DNA of 44,923 nt from Kribbella turkmenica (GTDB taxonomy: Bacteria > Actinomycetota > Actinomycetes > Propionibacteriales > Kribbellaceae). The position numbers were made by a program, and so were the translations under genes. Of the stretch, positions 33,859 through 41,474 are shown piece by piece (the first letter of the stretch is position 1; the number at the start of each line of letters is the position of its first letter). Location: NCBI RefSeq assembly GCF_004348725.1, contig NZ_SMKR01000044.1, positions 1-44,923 of the forward strand. The letters run 5' to 3'. The notes under the pieces were generated by a model. The model was not told the DNA's origin. It ran no database searches and worked only from the letters and a program-made list of their open reading frames with translations.

Positions 33859-33954
33859 TCAGACACCATCCCGGCCGGCCTGCGCGGCCGGGCGCAGGAC
33901 GCGGTCCACGTCGCGGACCATGCCGGGCGAGCCGTAGCCGAATCGCACGTCCAT
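33859..33954 (-). pseudogene. 31-codon stub opposite marR (probable N-terminal gene remnant)
   Basis: On the minus strand an ATG at 33954 with GGGGAG upstream opens MDVRFGYGSPGMVRDV then DRVLRPAAQAGRDGV and stop. Codon use is coding-like, but the product is too short for a fold. The stop lies right beside the rraA-like stop. It looks like the start of an enzyme gene that was deleted, once divergent from marR. A genuine small protein is the alternative. Confidence 0.45.
33870..33892 (+). terminator. Hairpin after the RraA-like gene
   Basis: CCCGGCCG (33870-33877) pairs with CGGCCGGG (33885-33892) over a 7-base loop, 13 bp after the stop codon. No clear T run follows. Confidence 0.45.
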
Positions 33955-34028
33955 TTCGTCTCCCCTGATTTGCTTCGTTGACCTAACTAGTGGTCTTTCG
34001 AACTATCGGGAGGACGAACTGTCCGGAC

Positions 34029-34034
34029 TACAGT
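34029..34034 (+). promoter_or_regulatory. -10 box of a leaderless promoter (marR-type gene)
   Basis: TACAGT ends 6 nt before the ATG at 34041. Upstream, GACC-N8-GGTC around ACTAGT (about 33980-33995) is a candidate MarR site. Confidence 0.45.
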
Positions 34035-34040
34035 GGTGCC

Positions 34041-34460
34041 ATGGCGATCTCGACAGCGCGGGAGACGGACCTGCCGGGCGCGCTCGTCCAGGCGATGCAC
34101 GTCCTGCAGGACCTGTACGCCGAGACCAGCCGCCCGCTCGGCCTGACACCGCAGCAGGCCCACCTGCTTCGTGTACTCCTCGCCGGCCCGCTCGGCATGA
34201 CCGAACTGAGCCGCATCCTCAGCATCGAGCGCTCGAGCCTGACCAGCATGGTCGACCGCCTCGAACGCCGCGACCTGGTCACCCGCATCCCTCACCCCAC
34301 CGACCGCCGCGCCTGCCACATCAACCTCACCCCCGTCGGCCGCACCCTCGCCAACGAGGCCCACACCGCCTTCACCACCCGGATCGAGTCCCTCACCACC
34401 TACCTCAGCCCCACAGCCCGACGCAGCCTCACCACCACTCTGCTGTCGGTCTTCTCCTAG
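34041..34460 (+). CDS. MarR family transcriptional regulator
   Basis: The 139-aa protein has the winged HTH of MarR (LGMTELSRILSIERSSLTSMVDRLERRDLV, then HPTDRRACHINLTPVGR, the beta-wing). MarR proteins usually repress a neighbouring efflux or enzyme gene until a phenolic ligand binds. Here the divergent side holds only a gene stub, and a convergent MFS exporter shares its stop codon bases (CTAG). It may control itself and the MFS gene indirectly. Confidence 0.9.
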   Translation: MAISTARETDLPGALVQAMHVLQDLYAETSRPLGLTPQQAHLLRVLLAGPLGMTELSRILSIERSSLTSMVDRLERRDLVTRIPHPTDRRACHINLTPVGRTLANEAHTAFTTRIESLTTYLSPTARRSLTTTLLSVFS

Positions 34461-35617
34461 GCTCGCTCGTGACTCCGCATGGCCAAAGCCAGGCCGGCAC
34501 CGGAGATGAGGGCTGCAGTCAGGAAGGCTGTGGGGCGGGTCGTGGTCGCGGCGGCCAGACCTAAGGTGATGGGGCCCAGGGCTTGGGCTGTGTCGATGCT
34601 CATGGTGACGGTGGCCATGGTGGCGCCTCGTTCAGTGGCGGGGGCTCGGTTGAGGGCGAGGGTCATGATCGCGGGGGTGCCGAGCGCTACGCCGAGTCCC
34701 AGGAGGGCGGTGCCCAGGATGAGGCCGGGCACGGTTCGCCAGGTGCCGATGGTGATCAGGGCGATGGTGGTGCAGAGCAACGCGAGGCGGACGCTGCGGT
34801 GGGCACCCAAGTGGTCGGGGATGCGGGCGCCCGCGCTGCGGATGACGACGACGATCGCGGCGAAGCCGAAGAGCAGGAAGCCGGCTCCGGAGAGGCCGAG
34901 GTCGAGGGCGTAGAGGGGGACGAAGGCCAGGAAACCGGCCATTCCCCAGATCAGCGCGAGCAGCAGCAGCGCAGGTACGACGGCCGCCCGCGGAATCAGC
35001 CCGGACCGCCCCGCGGTGGGCGTGGCCACCACAGGTTCCCGGGTGTCGCCGACGCGGAGAGACAGCAGTACGGCGAGCAGCGCGGAGCCGGCCGAGACCA
35101 GCCAGACCGTGGTGAAGCCGGCCGTGTTGACGATCGCCTCCCCGGCCAGCGGGCCGACCGCGAGACCGACGTACAGCGACAGGGAGAACAGGCTGATCGC
35201 CTCGCCGCGGCGCTCGACCGGGGCGAGGTCGCTCATCGCGGTGACCGCGCCGACGAAGAAGAACGCGTCGCCCACGCCGGTGAGCAGTCGGAGCGCGGAC
35301 AGTACGCCGACGGAGTCGGCCAGCCCGTAGCCGGCGACCGAAGCGGCGAAGACGATGCCGCCGCCGACCATCGCGATCGATCGCCCGTGCCGGTCCGCGA
35401 ACCGTCCGGTCCACGGGCGCAGCGCCAGCGCGGACAGGCTGAACACGGCGACCGCCACGCCGACGGCGATGTTACCGCCGGTAAGTTCGCTCGCGACGTA
35501 CCGCGGGACGGCCGGCACCAGCATGCCGTCGGCGAGGAAGTAGGCCAGCGAGGCCGAGCCCAGCAGGACGAACTGCGGGGTGACGAGACGCGGTTTGGTC
35601 GTTGCCGATGTGCTCAT
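34457..35617 (-). CDS. Major facilitator superfamily transporter
   Basis: About twelve membrane spans are visible. The loop 2-3 motif reads ALRPWTGRFADRHGRS, the classic MFS motif A. It resembles drug-exporter types (DHA1). The 386-aa product starts at ATG 35617; the open frame upstream is not coding. Its stop overlaps the marR-type gene stop by 4 nt. It probably exports a small drug-like molecule; the substrate is unknown. Confidence 0.9.
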   Translation of the reverse strand: MSTSATTKPRLVTPQFVLLGSASLAYFLADGMLVPAVPRYVASELTGGNIAVGVAVAVFSLSALALRPWTGRFADRHGRSIAMVGGGIVFAASVAGYGLADSVGVLSALRLLTGVGDAFFFVGAVTAMSDLAPVERRGEAISLFSLSLYVGLAVGPLAGEAIVNTAGFTTVWLVSAGSALLAVLLSLRVGDTREPVVATPTAGRSGLIPRAAVVPALLLLALIWGMAGFLAFVPLYALDLGLSGAGFLLFGFAAIVVVIRSAGARIPDHLGAHRSVRLALLCTTIALITIGTWRTVPGLILGTALLGLGVALGTPAIMTLALNRAPATERGATMATVTMSIDTAQALGPITLGLAAATTTRPTAFLTAALISGAGLALAMRSHERA

Positions 35618-35685
35618 GAGGCTCACAATGGCCGTACGGGAGATGCCCGGGCATCGGTAGATCTGCCCATCCCCAGGAGGGCGCG

Positions 35686-37179
35686 ATGGGACCGCAGGAT
35701 CCGCGACTCGCCGAGCTTCTCTGCGCGCTCTCGGTCGCGCTGGACCTGGCCATGGCCCAGCCACCGGAGAAGTCGATCCGCAGTTGCCTGGTCGCCGCAC
35801 GCCTGGCCGACCGCCTCGACGTCGCCGACAAACGCACGGTCTACTACGCGACCCTGCTCCGCCACCTCGGCTGCACCGCCACAACACACGAAGAGGTCCA
35901 CCTGATGGGCCCGCGCGCCGCCGAGCTCCGCCCACTCGCGGAGCGCACCGACACCAACAGCCCGAGGGAATCGCTCCGCTACCTCACCCAGGTCGGTAAG
36001 GGAACCGGCATCAAACGCCTGCAGTACGTCGCTCGCACCCTGACCACCGGCGAGGACGACGTTCTCCGCGCCATCTGCGAGGTCGGCAGCATGCTCGCCG
36101 AACGCCTCGGACTCGGCCCGGGCACCGCACAGGCGCTCTACCAGAACCTGGAACGTTGGGACGGCAAAGGCAAACCGAAAGGCCTGGCCGGCACCGAGAT
36201 CCACATCGCCACCCGGATCGCCGAGGTCGCCACCCAGGCGGTGATCGTCGGCGGGGACACCATGCGCCAACGGAAAGCCGGCTGGCTCGACCCGGAGATC
36301 GTCGCCGCGTACGACGACCGCCTGACCGCCGACCTGGACAAGATCGACGTGTGGCAAGCGACTCTGGACGCCGAGCCGCAGCCTTGGCGCCACACCCAGG
36401 ACCTCGACGAACTGGCCCGCACCTTCGCGGACTTCGTCGACCTCAAGTCCCCGTACCTCTTCGGCCACTCCACTGGCGTCGCGACCCTGGCCGACGAGGC
36501 CGCGCGACTCCTGCACCTCGACGACAGCGAGCGAGCCACCCTCAGACGTGCCGCCCTGCTCCACGACCTAGGCAGAGTTGCCGTGCCGACAGCAGTGTGG
36601 GAGCGCAGCGGCCCGCTACGGCGAGCGGACTGGGAGCAGGTGCGGCTGCACCCGTACCAGTCCGAGCGGATCCTCGCGCGATCGCCGGCACTCGAGCCCA
36701 TCGCCGTACTGGCGGCGATGCACCACGAAAGGCTCGACGGCAGCGGCTATCCGCGGCAGGCGAAGGGTGGCGAGCTCTCGACGTCCGCACGGATCCTCGC
36801 CGCGGCGGACTGCTACCAGGCTCTCACCCAGGACCGGCCACACCGGTCCGCCCATTCGCCTGAGGGCGCAGCCGAGCTCATGCTGGCTCAGGTAGCGGCC
36901 GGCAAGCTCGACGGCCGCTGTGTGAAGGCAGTGCTCGCGGCGGCCGGGCAGCAGGTGCCCGGCCGCCGGCTGAGCCGTCCCGCCGGTCTCACCGAGCGGG
37001 AGATCGACGTACTGCGGTTGCTCGCGCGCGGCTCGTCCAACGCCGACATAGCCCGCGAGCTGGTGGTGTCACGCCGTACTGCGGAGCATCACGTCCAGCA
37101 CATCTACGGAAAGATCGGGGTCTCGACCAGGGCCGCCGCCGCGCTGTTCGCCATGCAGCACGGCTTGTTCACACAGTGA
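35686..37179 (+). CDS. HD-GYP domain protein fused to a LuxR-type HTH
   Basis: An N-terminal degenerate HD-like helical region is followed by an HD-GYP domain: FGHSTGVATLADEAARLLHLD, ALLHDLGRVAVP with the HD pair, then HHERLDGSGYP with GYP. HD-GYP enzymes hydrolyse cyclic di-GMP or related dinucleotides. The last 65 residues are a GerE/LuxR HTH (LTEREIDVLRLLARGSS, VVSRRTAEHHVQHIYGKIGV). The 497-aa protein thus joins a possible nucleotide sensor or hydrolase to DNA binding. ATG 35686 has AGGAGG upstream. Confidence 0.88.
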   Translation: MGPQDPRLAELLCALSVALDLAMAQPPEKSIRSCLVAARLADRLDVADKRTVYYATLLRHLGCTATTHEEVHLMGPRAAELRPLAERTDTNSPRESLRYLTQVGKGTGIKRLQYVARTLTTGEDDVLRAICEVGSMLAERLGLGPGTAQALYQNLERWDGKGKPKGLAGTEIHIATRIAEVATQAVIVGGDTMRQRKAGWLDPEIVAAYDDRLTADLDKIDVWQATLDAEPQPWRHTQDLDELARTFADFVDLKSPYLFGHSTGVATLADEAARLLHLDDSERATLRRAALLHDLGRVAVPTAVWERSGPLRRADWEQVRLHPYQSERILARSPALEPIAVLAAMHHERLDGSGYPRQAKGGELSTSARILAAADCYQALTQDRPHRSAHSPEGAAELMLAQVAAGKLDGRCVKAVLAAAGQQVPGRRLSRPAGLTEREIDVLRLLARGSSNADIARELVVSRRTAEHHVQHIYGKIGVSTRAAAALFAMQHGLFTQ

Positions 37180-37474
37180 CGAGCTTCTCGAAGAAGAACT
37201 CGTGCTTGAGGAACGAGACGTCGTACTCGTGCCCCGGGAACGGCGGCAGCAGCTGGGCAGCCTGGAACAGCCGCCACCCGTCCTTCAGCGCGTCCAGCCC
37301 GGTTGCGTACGGCGGGACGTCGCTGTCCCCCGTGGTCGGGTGCGTCTGGCCGGTCCCGTCGTACGTCGACCAGCCGACGACGCGAGCGTCGAGCGCGGAC
37401 GAGGCCAGGTAGAGGACCAGGACCTGCTGCCGGACGGTGGTCTGCTGCGAGGTCTCGGTGGCGGGGGCGGTCAT
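37169..37474 (-). CDS. Small hypothetical protein coupled to the PhyH dioxygenase
   Basis: The 101-aa protein is rich in charged and aromatic residues (FPGHEYDVSFLKHEFFFEKLVTV at its end). I recognise no named family. Its ATG overlaps the stop of the dioxygenase gene by 4 nt (ATGA), so they are translated together. Its 3' end overlaps the HD-GYP-LuxR gene by 11 bp in convergent orientation. It may be a partner or helper of the dioxygenase. Confidence 0.75.
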   Translation of the reverse strand: MTAPATETSQQTTVRQQVLVLYLASSALDARVVGWSTYDGTGQTHPTTGDSDVPPYATGLDALKDGWRLFQAAQLLPPFPGHEYDVSFLKHEFFFEKLVTV

Positions 37475-38343
37475 GCCATCTCCTTTGTCGCGTGCCGAGC
37501 GGCGTGCGGGTTGAGGCTGCGCTGGGCGACGACGCGCTGCGGGCGGTTCGAGACCCGGGTGACCCAGAACTCCGGGTCGAAGGTGTCGTCGCCGGTGAGC
37601 GCCTGCCAGAGCTTGATCCGGTTGTACTTCTCCAGCCGGCCGGTGGCGTTCTCGTACCACGGGAACGACTGGTCGAGCTCGCGCGCGACCTCCTCGTCGT
37701 ACAGGTCCTCGAGGTTCCACAGCCGGACCTGACGCACGGTCGGGTTGAACCGGATCTTGAACATGTAGCGGTCGATGTCGCTGTCGTTCTTCCGGCCGCC
37801 GTGCCAGATGCCGTGGTGCAGGAACTGCACGGTGCCGGCCGGGCAGACCAGCCGGGTCTGGCCGAGCAGGTTCTGGTAGCGGCCGGTGTCGGACTCGTTG
37901 GTCCGGCGCAGGTGGCTGCCGGGCACGCTCAGGGTGCCGCCCATCTCGAGCGTCACGTCCTGCGGGTAGTACATGAGCTGGACGTCGAACGCGTCCGGGC
38001 GGACGTCGATGATCGCGTCGCCGTGCAGGTTCTGCGCCTCACCCTCGTTCGCCTTCCGGATGTGCACGGCGTGGTGGTCGACGGTCGGCTCCGGCCCGAC
38101 CAGGCTGTGGATGGCGCCGGCGACCTCCGGCAGCTGCACCAGGCGCTGAACGAACTCGCTGTCCACGAACGCCTCCGACAGCGGGGTGCCGTACGGGACA
38201 CCGGGGATGCCGGCCTTCAGGACCTCGATGGCCTGCTGGTTCATCTCGTCCGGTACGACGGCGTCCATCCGGAGCGACCCGGTGGCCACGAAGTGCGCCA
38301 TCTGAACCGAGGTGAGCAGGTTCTTCTGATGCGGGTGGGGCAT
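37471..38343 (-). CDS. Phytanoyl-CoA dioxygenase (PhyH) family Fe(II)/2-oxoglutarate oxygenase
   Basis: The iron triad is visible as H107-G-D109 (NLHGDAI) and a distal His near residue 181 (FLHHGIWHGGRKND), with an Arg in the RYMFKIRF strand for 2-oxoglutarate. PhyH enzymes hydroxylate lipids or natural-product intermediates. The protein has 290 aa. ATG 38343 has GAGGGAG before it. It is divergent from an AraC regulator. The substrate is unknown and no biosynthesis cluster is adjacent. Confidence 0.88.
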   Translation of the reverse strand: MPHPHQKNLLTSVQMAHFVATGSLRMDAVVPDEMNQQAIEVLKAGIPGVPYGTPLSEAFVDSEFVQRLVQLPEVAGAIHSLVGPEPTVDHHAVHIRKANEGEAQNLHGDAIIDVRPDAFDVQLMYYPQDVTLEMGGTLSVPGSHLRRTNESDTGRYQNLLGQTRLVCPAGTVQFLHHGIWHGGRKNDSDIDRYMFKIRFNPTVRQVRLWNLEDLYDEEVARELDQSFPWYENATGRLEKYNRIKLWQALTGDDTFDPEFWVTRVSNRPQRVVAQRSLNPHAARHATKEMA

Positions 38344-38361
38344 GAGTCTCCCTCTCGGGGG

Positions 38362-38375
38362 GTAGTGGTAACTAC
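38362..38375. promoter_or_regulatory. Inverted repeat in the PhyH promoter (AraC-site candidate)
   Basis: GTAGT-GGTA-ACTAC lies 19 bp before the dioxygenase start. Its TGGTAA core recurs at 38431-38436 next to the AraC promoter. Confidence 0.5.
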
Positions 38376-38422
38376 TCCACCAGGCTAAGTTCGGACAACG
38401 CTTGCGCGCGTGGGCTGTGTTC

Positions 38423-38439
38423 ACCACTAATGGTAATTT
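38423..38439 (+). promoter_or_regulatory. AraC-gene leaderless promoter with overlapping inverted repeat
   Basis: ACCACTAATGGT (38423-38434) overlaps a -10 box TAATTT (38434-38439), which ends 6 nt before the ATG at 38446. Confidence 0.5.
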
Positions 38440-38445
38440 CTCACC

Positions 38446-39231
38446 ATGATCGCGTTGCACCTGGCCGAGCCGCCGGACGTCGTCAACGTCGGTGCGGGGA
38501 TCCACGGCGTCCGCAGCCTGCGAGACGTGTTCCGGTTGCCGGACCTGTGGCAGCTGCATCTGTACAGCTACTCCGCCGAGTTGACGCTCGATGGGACGAC
38601 GTACGCCGTTGCGCCCGGATATGTCAGCCTGACCCCGGCCGGAACGCAGGTGCAGTTCGACTACCGCGGCCGCTCGGAGCACCTGTACGTGCACTTCCGG
38701 CCGGCGGCTGTCGGCGAGCCGTCGTACGTGCCGGTCGTCCAGGACGCCGGGGCGGCAGCGCCGGTGCTGGCCGACCTGCTGCGCTCGGCCCTGGAGTCCT
38801 CGCCGTCGGGGTCCGCGCGGGTGACGGCCGAGGTCTGGACGGCGTTGTGGCGGATCGTGGAGCTCGGCTCGTCCGCAAGCGCCGAGACGCCGATCCACCC
38901 GGCGGTCTCGGCGGTGATCGCTTACATCGAGGCCAACCTCGCGCAGCCGCTGACGATCCCGGCGCTCGCGCGGATGGCCGGCGTCTCGCACAACCACCTG
39001 ACCCGCCTCTTCCACGCCGAGACCGGCCAGACCGTGGTCGCCTACATCCGCCGGCGCCGGATGACTCGCGCACGCCACCTGCTCGTCTCGTCCACGCTCT
39101 CGATCCCCGCCGTCGCGGCCTCGGTCGGCATCCCCGATCTCCAGGCCTTCAACAAGACCTGCCGCCGCGAGCTCGGCGCTTCACCCCGCGCGGTCCGAAA
39201 CGCGGTGGCCGGTACAGGGCCAGCGAGTTAG
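38446..39231 (+). CDS. AraC family regulator with cupin-type sensor domain
   Basis: An N-terminal cupin (LDGTTYAVAPGYVSLTPAGT) likely binds an effector. The C-terminal double HTH follows (TIPALARMAGVSHNHLTRLFHAETGQ; then TLSIPAVAASVGIPDLQAFNKTCRRELGASPR). The 261-aa protein is divergent from the PhyH operon and shares TGGTAA-containing sites with it, so it is the probable activator. A GNAT gene begins 1 bp after its stop. Confidence 0.9.
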   Translation: MIALHLAEPPDVVNVGAGIHGVRSLRDVFRLPDLWQLHLYSYSAELTLDGTTYAVAPGYVSLTPAGTQVQFDYRGRSEHLYVHFRPAAVGEPSYVPVVQDAGAAAPVLADLLRSALESSPSGSARVTAEVWTALWRIVELGSSASAETPIHPAVSAVIAYIEANLAQPLTIPALARMAGVSHNHLTRLFHAETGQTVVAYIRRRRMTRARHLLVSSTLSIPAVAASVGIPDLQAFNKTCRRELGASPRAVRNAVAGTGPAS

Positions 39232-39232
39232 C

Positions 39233-39748
39233 GTGCCCGGCAGGTACGAGTTGATCCCGGTGACCGCGGCGCCCGAGTTCGACGAAGAAGCCGGGCGGCG
39301 GTTCGTCGAGGACTGGCCGGAGTTCATCTTTCACGACCTCGGGGTGAGGAAGTACAGCGATCGGCGCGCGGAGTACTTCTGGGAGTGGGAGTTCTACCTG
39401 GTCTCCGGCGACCGAAGGCTGATCGCGGGGTGCTGGGGTGTGCCGATCGCGTGGGACGGGACGGTCGGGGATCTTCCGGGTGGGTTCACGGATTCGCTGG
39501 CGCGGGCGGCGACGTCGTACGCCGAAGGCGTCGCACCGAACACGTTTGTGCTGATGGCGGCCGCCGTACGGAACGACGAGCAGGGGCAGGGGCATGCCGG
39601 CCGGGTGATCACCGCGGTGCGGCAGCGCGCGATCGACGGCGGGCTGCCGCAGGTGATCGCGCCGGTCCGGCCGACGCTGCTGGAGATCGACCGCGCGGCC
39701 GACCGCGGCGTCTACCGCGAGCCGAACATCTGGATGCGGCATCACTGA
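39233..39748 (+). CDS. GNAT-like N-acetyltransferase, possibly internally shortened
   Basis: The N-terminal half (DDW-type start FVEDWPEFIFHDLGVRKY, then APNTFVLMAAAVRNDEQGQGHAGRV) fits a family of large actinobacterial GNAT-like proteins. The sequence then passes from IAPVRPTL straight to EIDRAADRGVYREPNIWMRH. Family members I recall have about 60 more residues between these motifs. At 171 aa an in-frame deletion is plausible. GTG 39233 follows the AraC stop by 1 bp, so they are co-translated. Confidence 0.62.
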   Translation: MPGRYELIPVTAAPEFDEEAGRRFVEDWPEFIFHDLGVRKYSDRRAEYFWEWEFYLVSGDRRLIAGCWGVPIAWDGTVGDLPGGFTDSLARAATSYAEGVAPNTFVLMAAAVRNDEQGQGHAGRVITAVRQRAIDGGLPQVIAPVRPTLLEIDRAADRGVYREPNIWMRHH

Positions 39749-39829
39749 CGTGCGCGCCCGTACCCGTCACTGGATGTGATCGCGTGTGATCTTGAACCTG
39801 CTGCGATCTCCTGTCAGAGTTCTCAAATT

Positions 39830-39848
39830 CGCGAGCAGTCGGCTCGCG
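39830..39848 (+). other. Hairpin in the leader of the small secreted protein gene
   Basis: CGCGAGC-agtcg-GCTCGCG is a perfect 7-bp stem, 20 bp before the ATG at 39869. Upstream, TGTGATC repeats at 39775 and 39785 (10 bp apart). It may end read-through from the GNAT gene or modulate translation. Confidence 0.45.
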
Positions 39849-39868
39849 TGGGGGATGGGGGAAACACC

Positions 39869-40252
39869 ATGAACAAGCTGCTTCGCCGTGCACTGATGAC
39901 GGGGGCAGGTGCGGTCGCGATCGTCGGACTCGCCACGGGGCCGGCCAACGCACACTTCTGTTTCAAGACCAGCCTGAACGCCAAGGCTGCGCAGGGGATG
40001 GCAGGCTCGGCCAACTGGGTGTCGTTCGGCAGCATCGCGGCCGAGTTCCTGCCCGGCCTGTGCGCGGAAGGGATCGAGCACATCGCCACCGCCGCTGGGG
40101 TGACCACGTCCACATTGATCAACACACACGGCACGATGGCCGGTGGAACACTGAAGAAGGGCGCGGACTCCGGGACACCTGCGATCTCGCACCTCGACTT
40201 CGAGGCGATCGACGCCGCGGTGCCCGGCGCGTTCGCACTCTGCGCCGGGTAG
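39869..40252 (+). CDS. Small secreted protein, function unknown
   Basis: The 127-aa precursor has a clear Sec signal (MNKLLRRALMTGAGAVAIVG, then LATGPANA) with a cut before HFCF. The mature 100-aa domain has three cysteines (HFCFK, GLCAEG, LCAG) and a pattern of small helices. I recognise no family. It is flanked by a strong terminator and starts with GGGGGAAACACC before the ATG. It is probably released or wall-associated. Confidence 0.72.
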   Translation: MNKLLRRALMTGAGAVAIVGLATGPANAHFCFKTSLNAKAAQGMAGSANWVSFGSIAAEFLPGLCAEGIEHIATAAGVTTSTLINTHGTMAGGTLKKGADSGTPAISHLDFEAIDAAVPGAFALCAG

Positions 40253-40263
40253 AGGTTTCCGCT

Positions 40264-40295
40264 GGCCCCGGCTCGTCATCCGGCGAGCCGGGGCC
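40264..40295. terminator. Strong bidirectional terminator
   Basis: A perfect 12-bp stem GGCCCCGGCTCG / CGAGCCGGGGCC with an 8-base loop separates the convergent small secreted protein gene and the LuxR-type gene. Confidence 0.8.
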
Positions 40296-40300
40296 GCGTG

Positions 40301-41050
40301 TCAGGCGATCTCGGCCAGCGGGAAGGCGGTCGCGACCGCGGCCGTCCGGCTCGTCACGCCGAGGCGTTCGTAAATGTTCTCCAGGTGCTTCCGAACGGTG
40401 CCTTCGGCAACGAACAGCCGGCGGGCGATCTGGGTGTTGCTGTGGCCCTCGGCAACGAGACGCAGCAGCTCCAGCTGCCGGCTGGTCAGGTCCGGAATGC
40501 CGGCGCGGCGGCGTTCGAGGTCGCGGTACACCTCGACCAGATGCGGTCGGAGCATCCGCAGCAGCAGCCGCTCGCGTTCGGTGAAGTCCCGGCCGGGACC
40601 ACGGAACAGCAGCAGCCGCCGGTCCTCGCTACCGGACGGCGGAAAGGGTACAGCGATCTCGCTGCGCACCCCGACCACCCGGAACCACTCACCGATGGCC
40701 GATCGCGCGACCTGCCGCGCGGACAGGTAGTCCGAGACCTTCCAGACGCTCACGTAGTCGCCGGTGCGTTGCGGCCGGCTGCAGACGCCGTCGTTCCAGT
40801 ACGACCGCCAGAACAGGTCCTCCCAGCCCTCGCCGAGATCGACGTGCTGCTCGGTCACCTCCTCGGACGCGACGAACTCGCGATCCAGCGGCCGGCTGAC
40901 CTGGAACGTGACGTCGTCGGCCGGGATCAGCTCGGCGAGCGCCCGCATCAGCCCCCGCGGGTACACCTCGTCGGGCCCGGCGTGCTGCCCCAGATCGATC
41001 ACGTCGAAGATCCTGCGCAGGTCACTTTCGGTGACGGTCAGCTGTTCCAT
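40301..41050 (-). CDS. LuxR family transcriptional regulator
   Basis: The C-terminal GerE HTH is clear (LTSRQLELLRLVAEGHSNTQIARRLFVAEGTVRKHLENIYERLGV). The N-terminal 170 residues form a GAF/PAS-like sensor (LIPADDVTFQVSRPL, RSEIAVPFPPSGSEDRRLLLFRG). The 249-aa layout is common among actinobacterial LuxR proteins. It is divergent from the small membrane protein/haloperoxidase operon, which it may control. Confidence 0.9.
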   Translation of the reverse strand: MEQLTVTESDLRRIFDVIDLGQHAGPDEVYPRGLMRALAELIPADDVTFQVSRPLDREFVASEEVTEQHVDLGEGWEDLFWRSYWNDGVCSRPQRTGDYVSVWKVSDYLSARQVARSAIGEWFRVVGVRSEIAVPFPPSGSEDRRLLLFRGPGRDFTERERLLLRMLRPHLVEVYRDLERRRAGIPDLTSRQLELLRLVAEGHSNTQIARRLFVAEGTVRKHLENIYERLGVTSRTAAVATAFPLAEIA

Positions 41051-41100
41051 GAATTACCCCTCCCTTGTGTTCAGGCTAAGCCCCTTCCAGCGGCGTGCGA

Positions 41101-41118
41101 ATACGTCGAACTGCGTAT
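41101..41118. promoter_or_regulatory. Inverted repeat in the luxR/haloperoxidase intergenic region
   Basis: ATACG-N8-CGTAT lies between the divergent genes. A second inverted repeat, GTCGTG-N7-CACGAC, is at 41150-41168, just before the GGAGGGAAG ribosome binding site. Either could be a LuxR site. Confidence 0.4.
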
Positions 41119-41183
41119 GGTTGCGACCGGGTCACCACCCTCACGGTTGGTCGTGAAAGTTCCACGACTCGGAGGGAAGAACC

Positions 41184-41474
41184 ATGAACCTGCTGTCTCG
41201 TCTGGCCGCGCTGACCACAGCACTGCTGGTGACCGTCGTCGCACTGTGCGGTACGGCCTACGCCAAGCTGCCACCGAACGAACCTGATACCGCGACTCCG
41301 CCGGCGTACGACCCGCCGCAGCCGACTGTGGTCGTCGAGAGCGGGCTGTCTCTGCTGCAGGTGGTGGGGCTGATGGTGCTCGCCGCCGTCGCCGCCACCG
41401 TCGTCACGGCGATCGCGGGTCGCCGGCTGCCACGGATCCCGGCCGGCCGCGCGGCGCAGGCCGGTGCCCGGTGA
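41184..41474 (+). CDS. Small exported membrane protein
   Basis: The 96-aa protein has an N-terminal signal (SRLAALTTALLVTVVALCGTAYA), a short Pro-rich extracellular segment (KLPPNEPDTATPPAYDPPQPT), then one membrane span (LLQVVGLMVLAAVAATVVTAIAG) and a basic tail. Function unknown. Its stop overlaps the start of the haloperoxidase-like gene (GTGATG), so they are coupled. It may anchor or mature that enzyme. Confidence 0.75.
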   Translation: MNLLSRLAALTTALLVTVVALCGTAYAKLPPNEPDTATPPAYDPPQPTVVVESGLSLLQVVGLMVLAAVAATVVTAIAGRRLPRIPAGRAAQAGAR

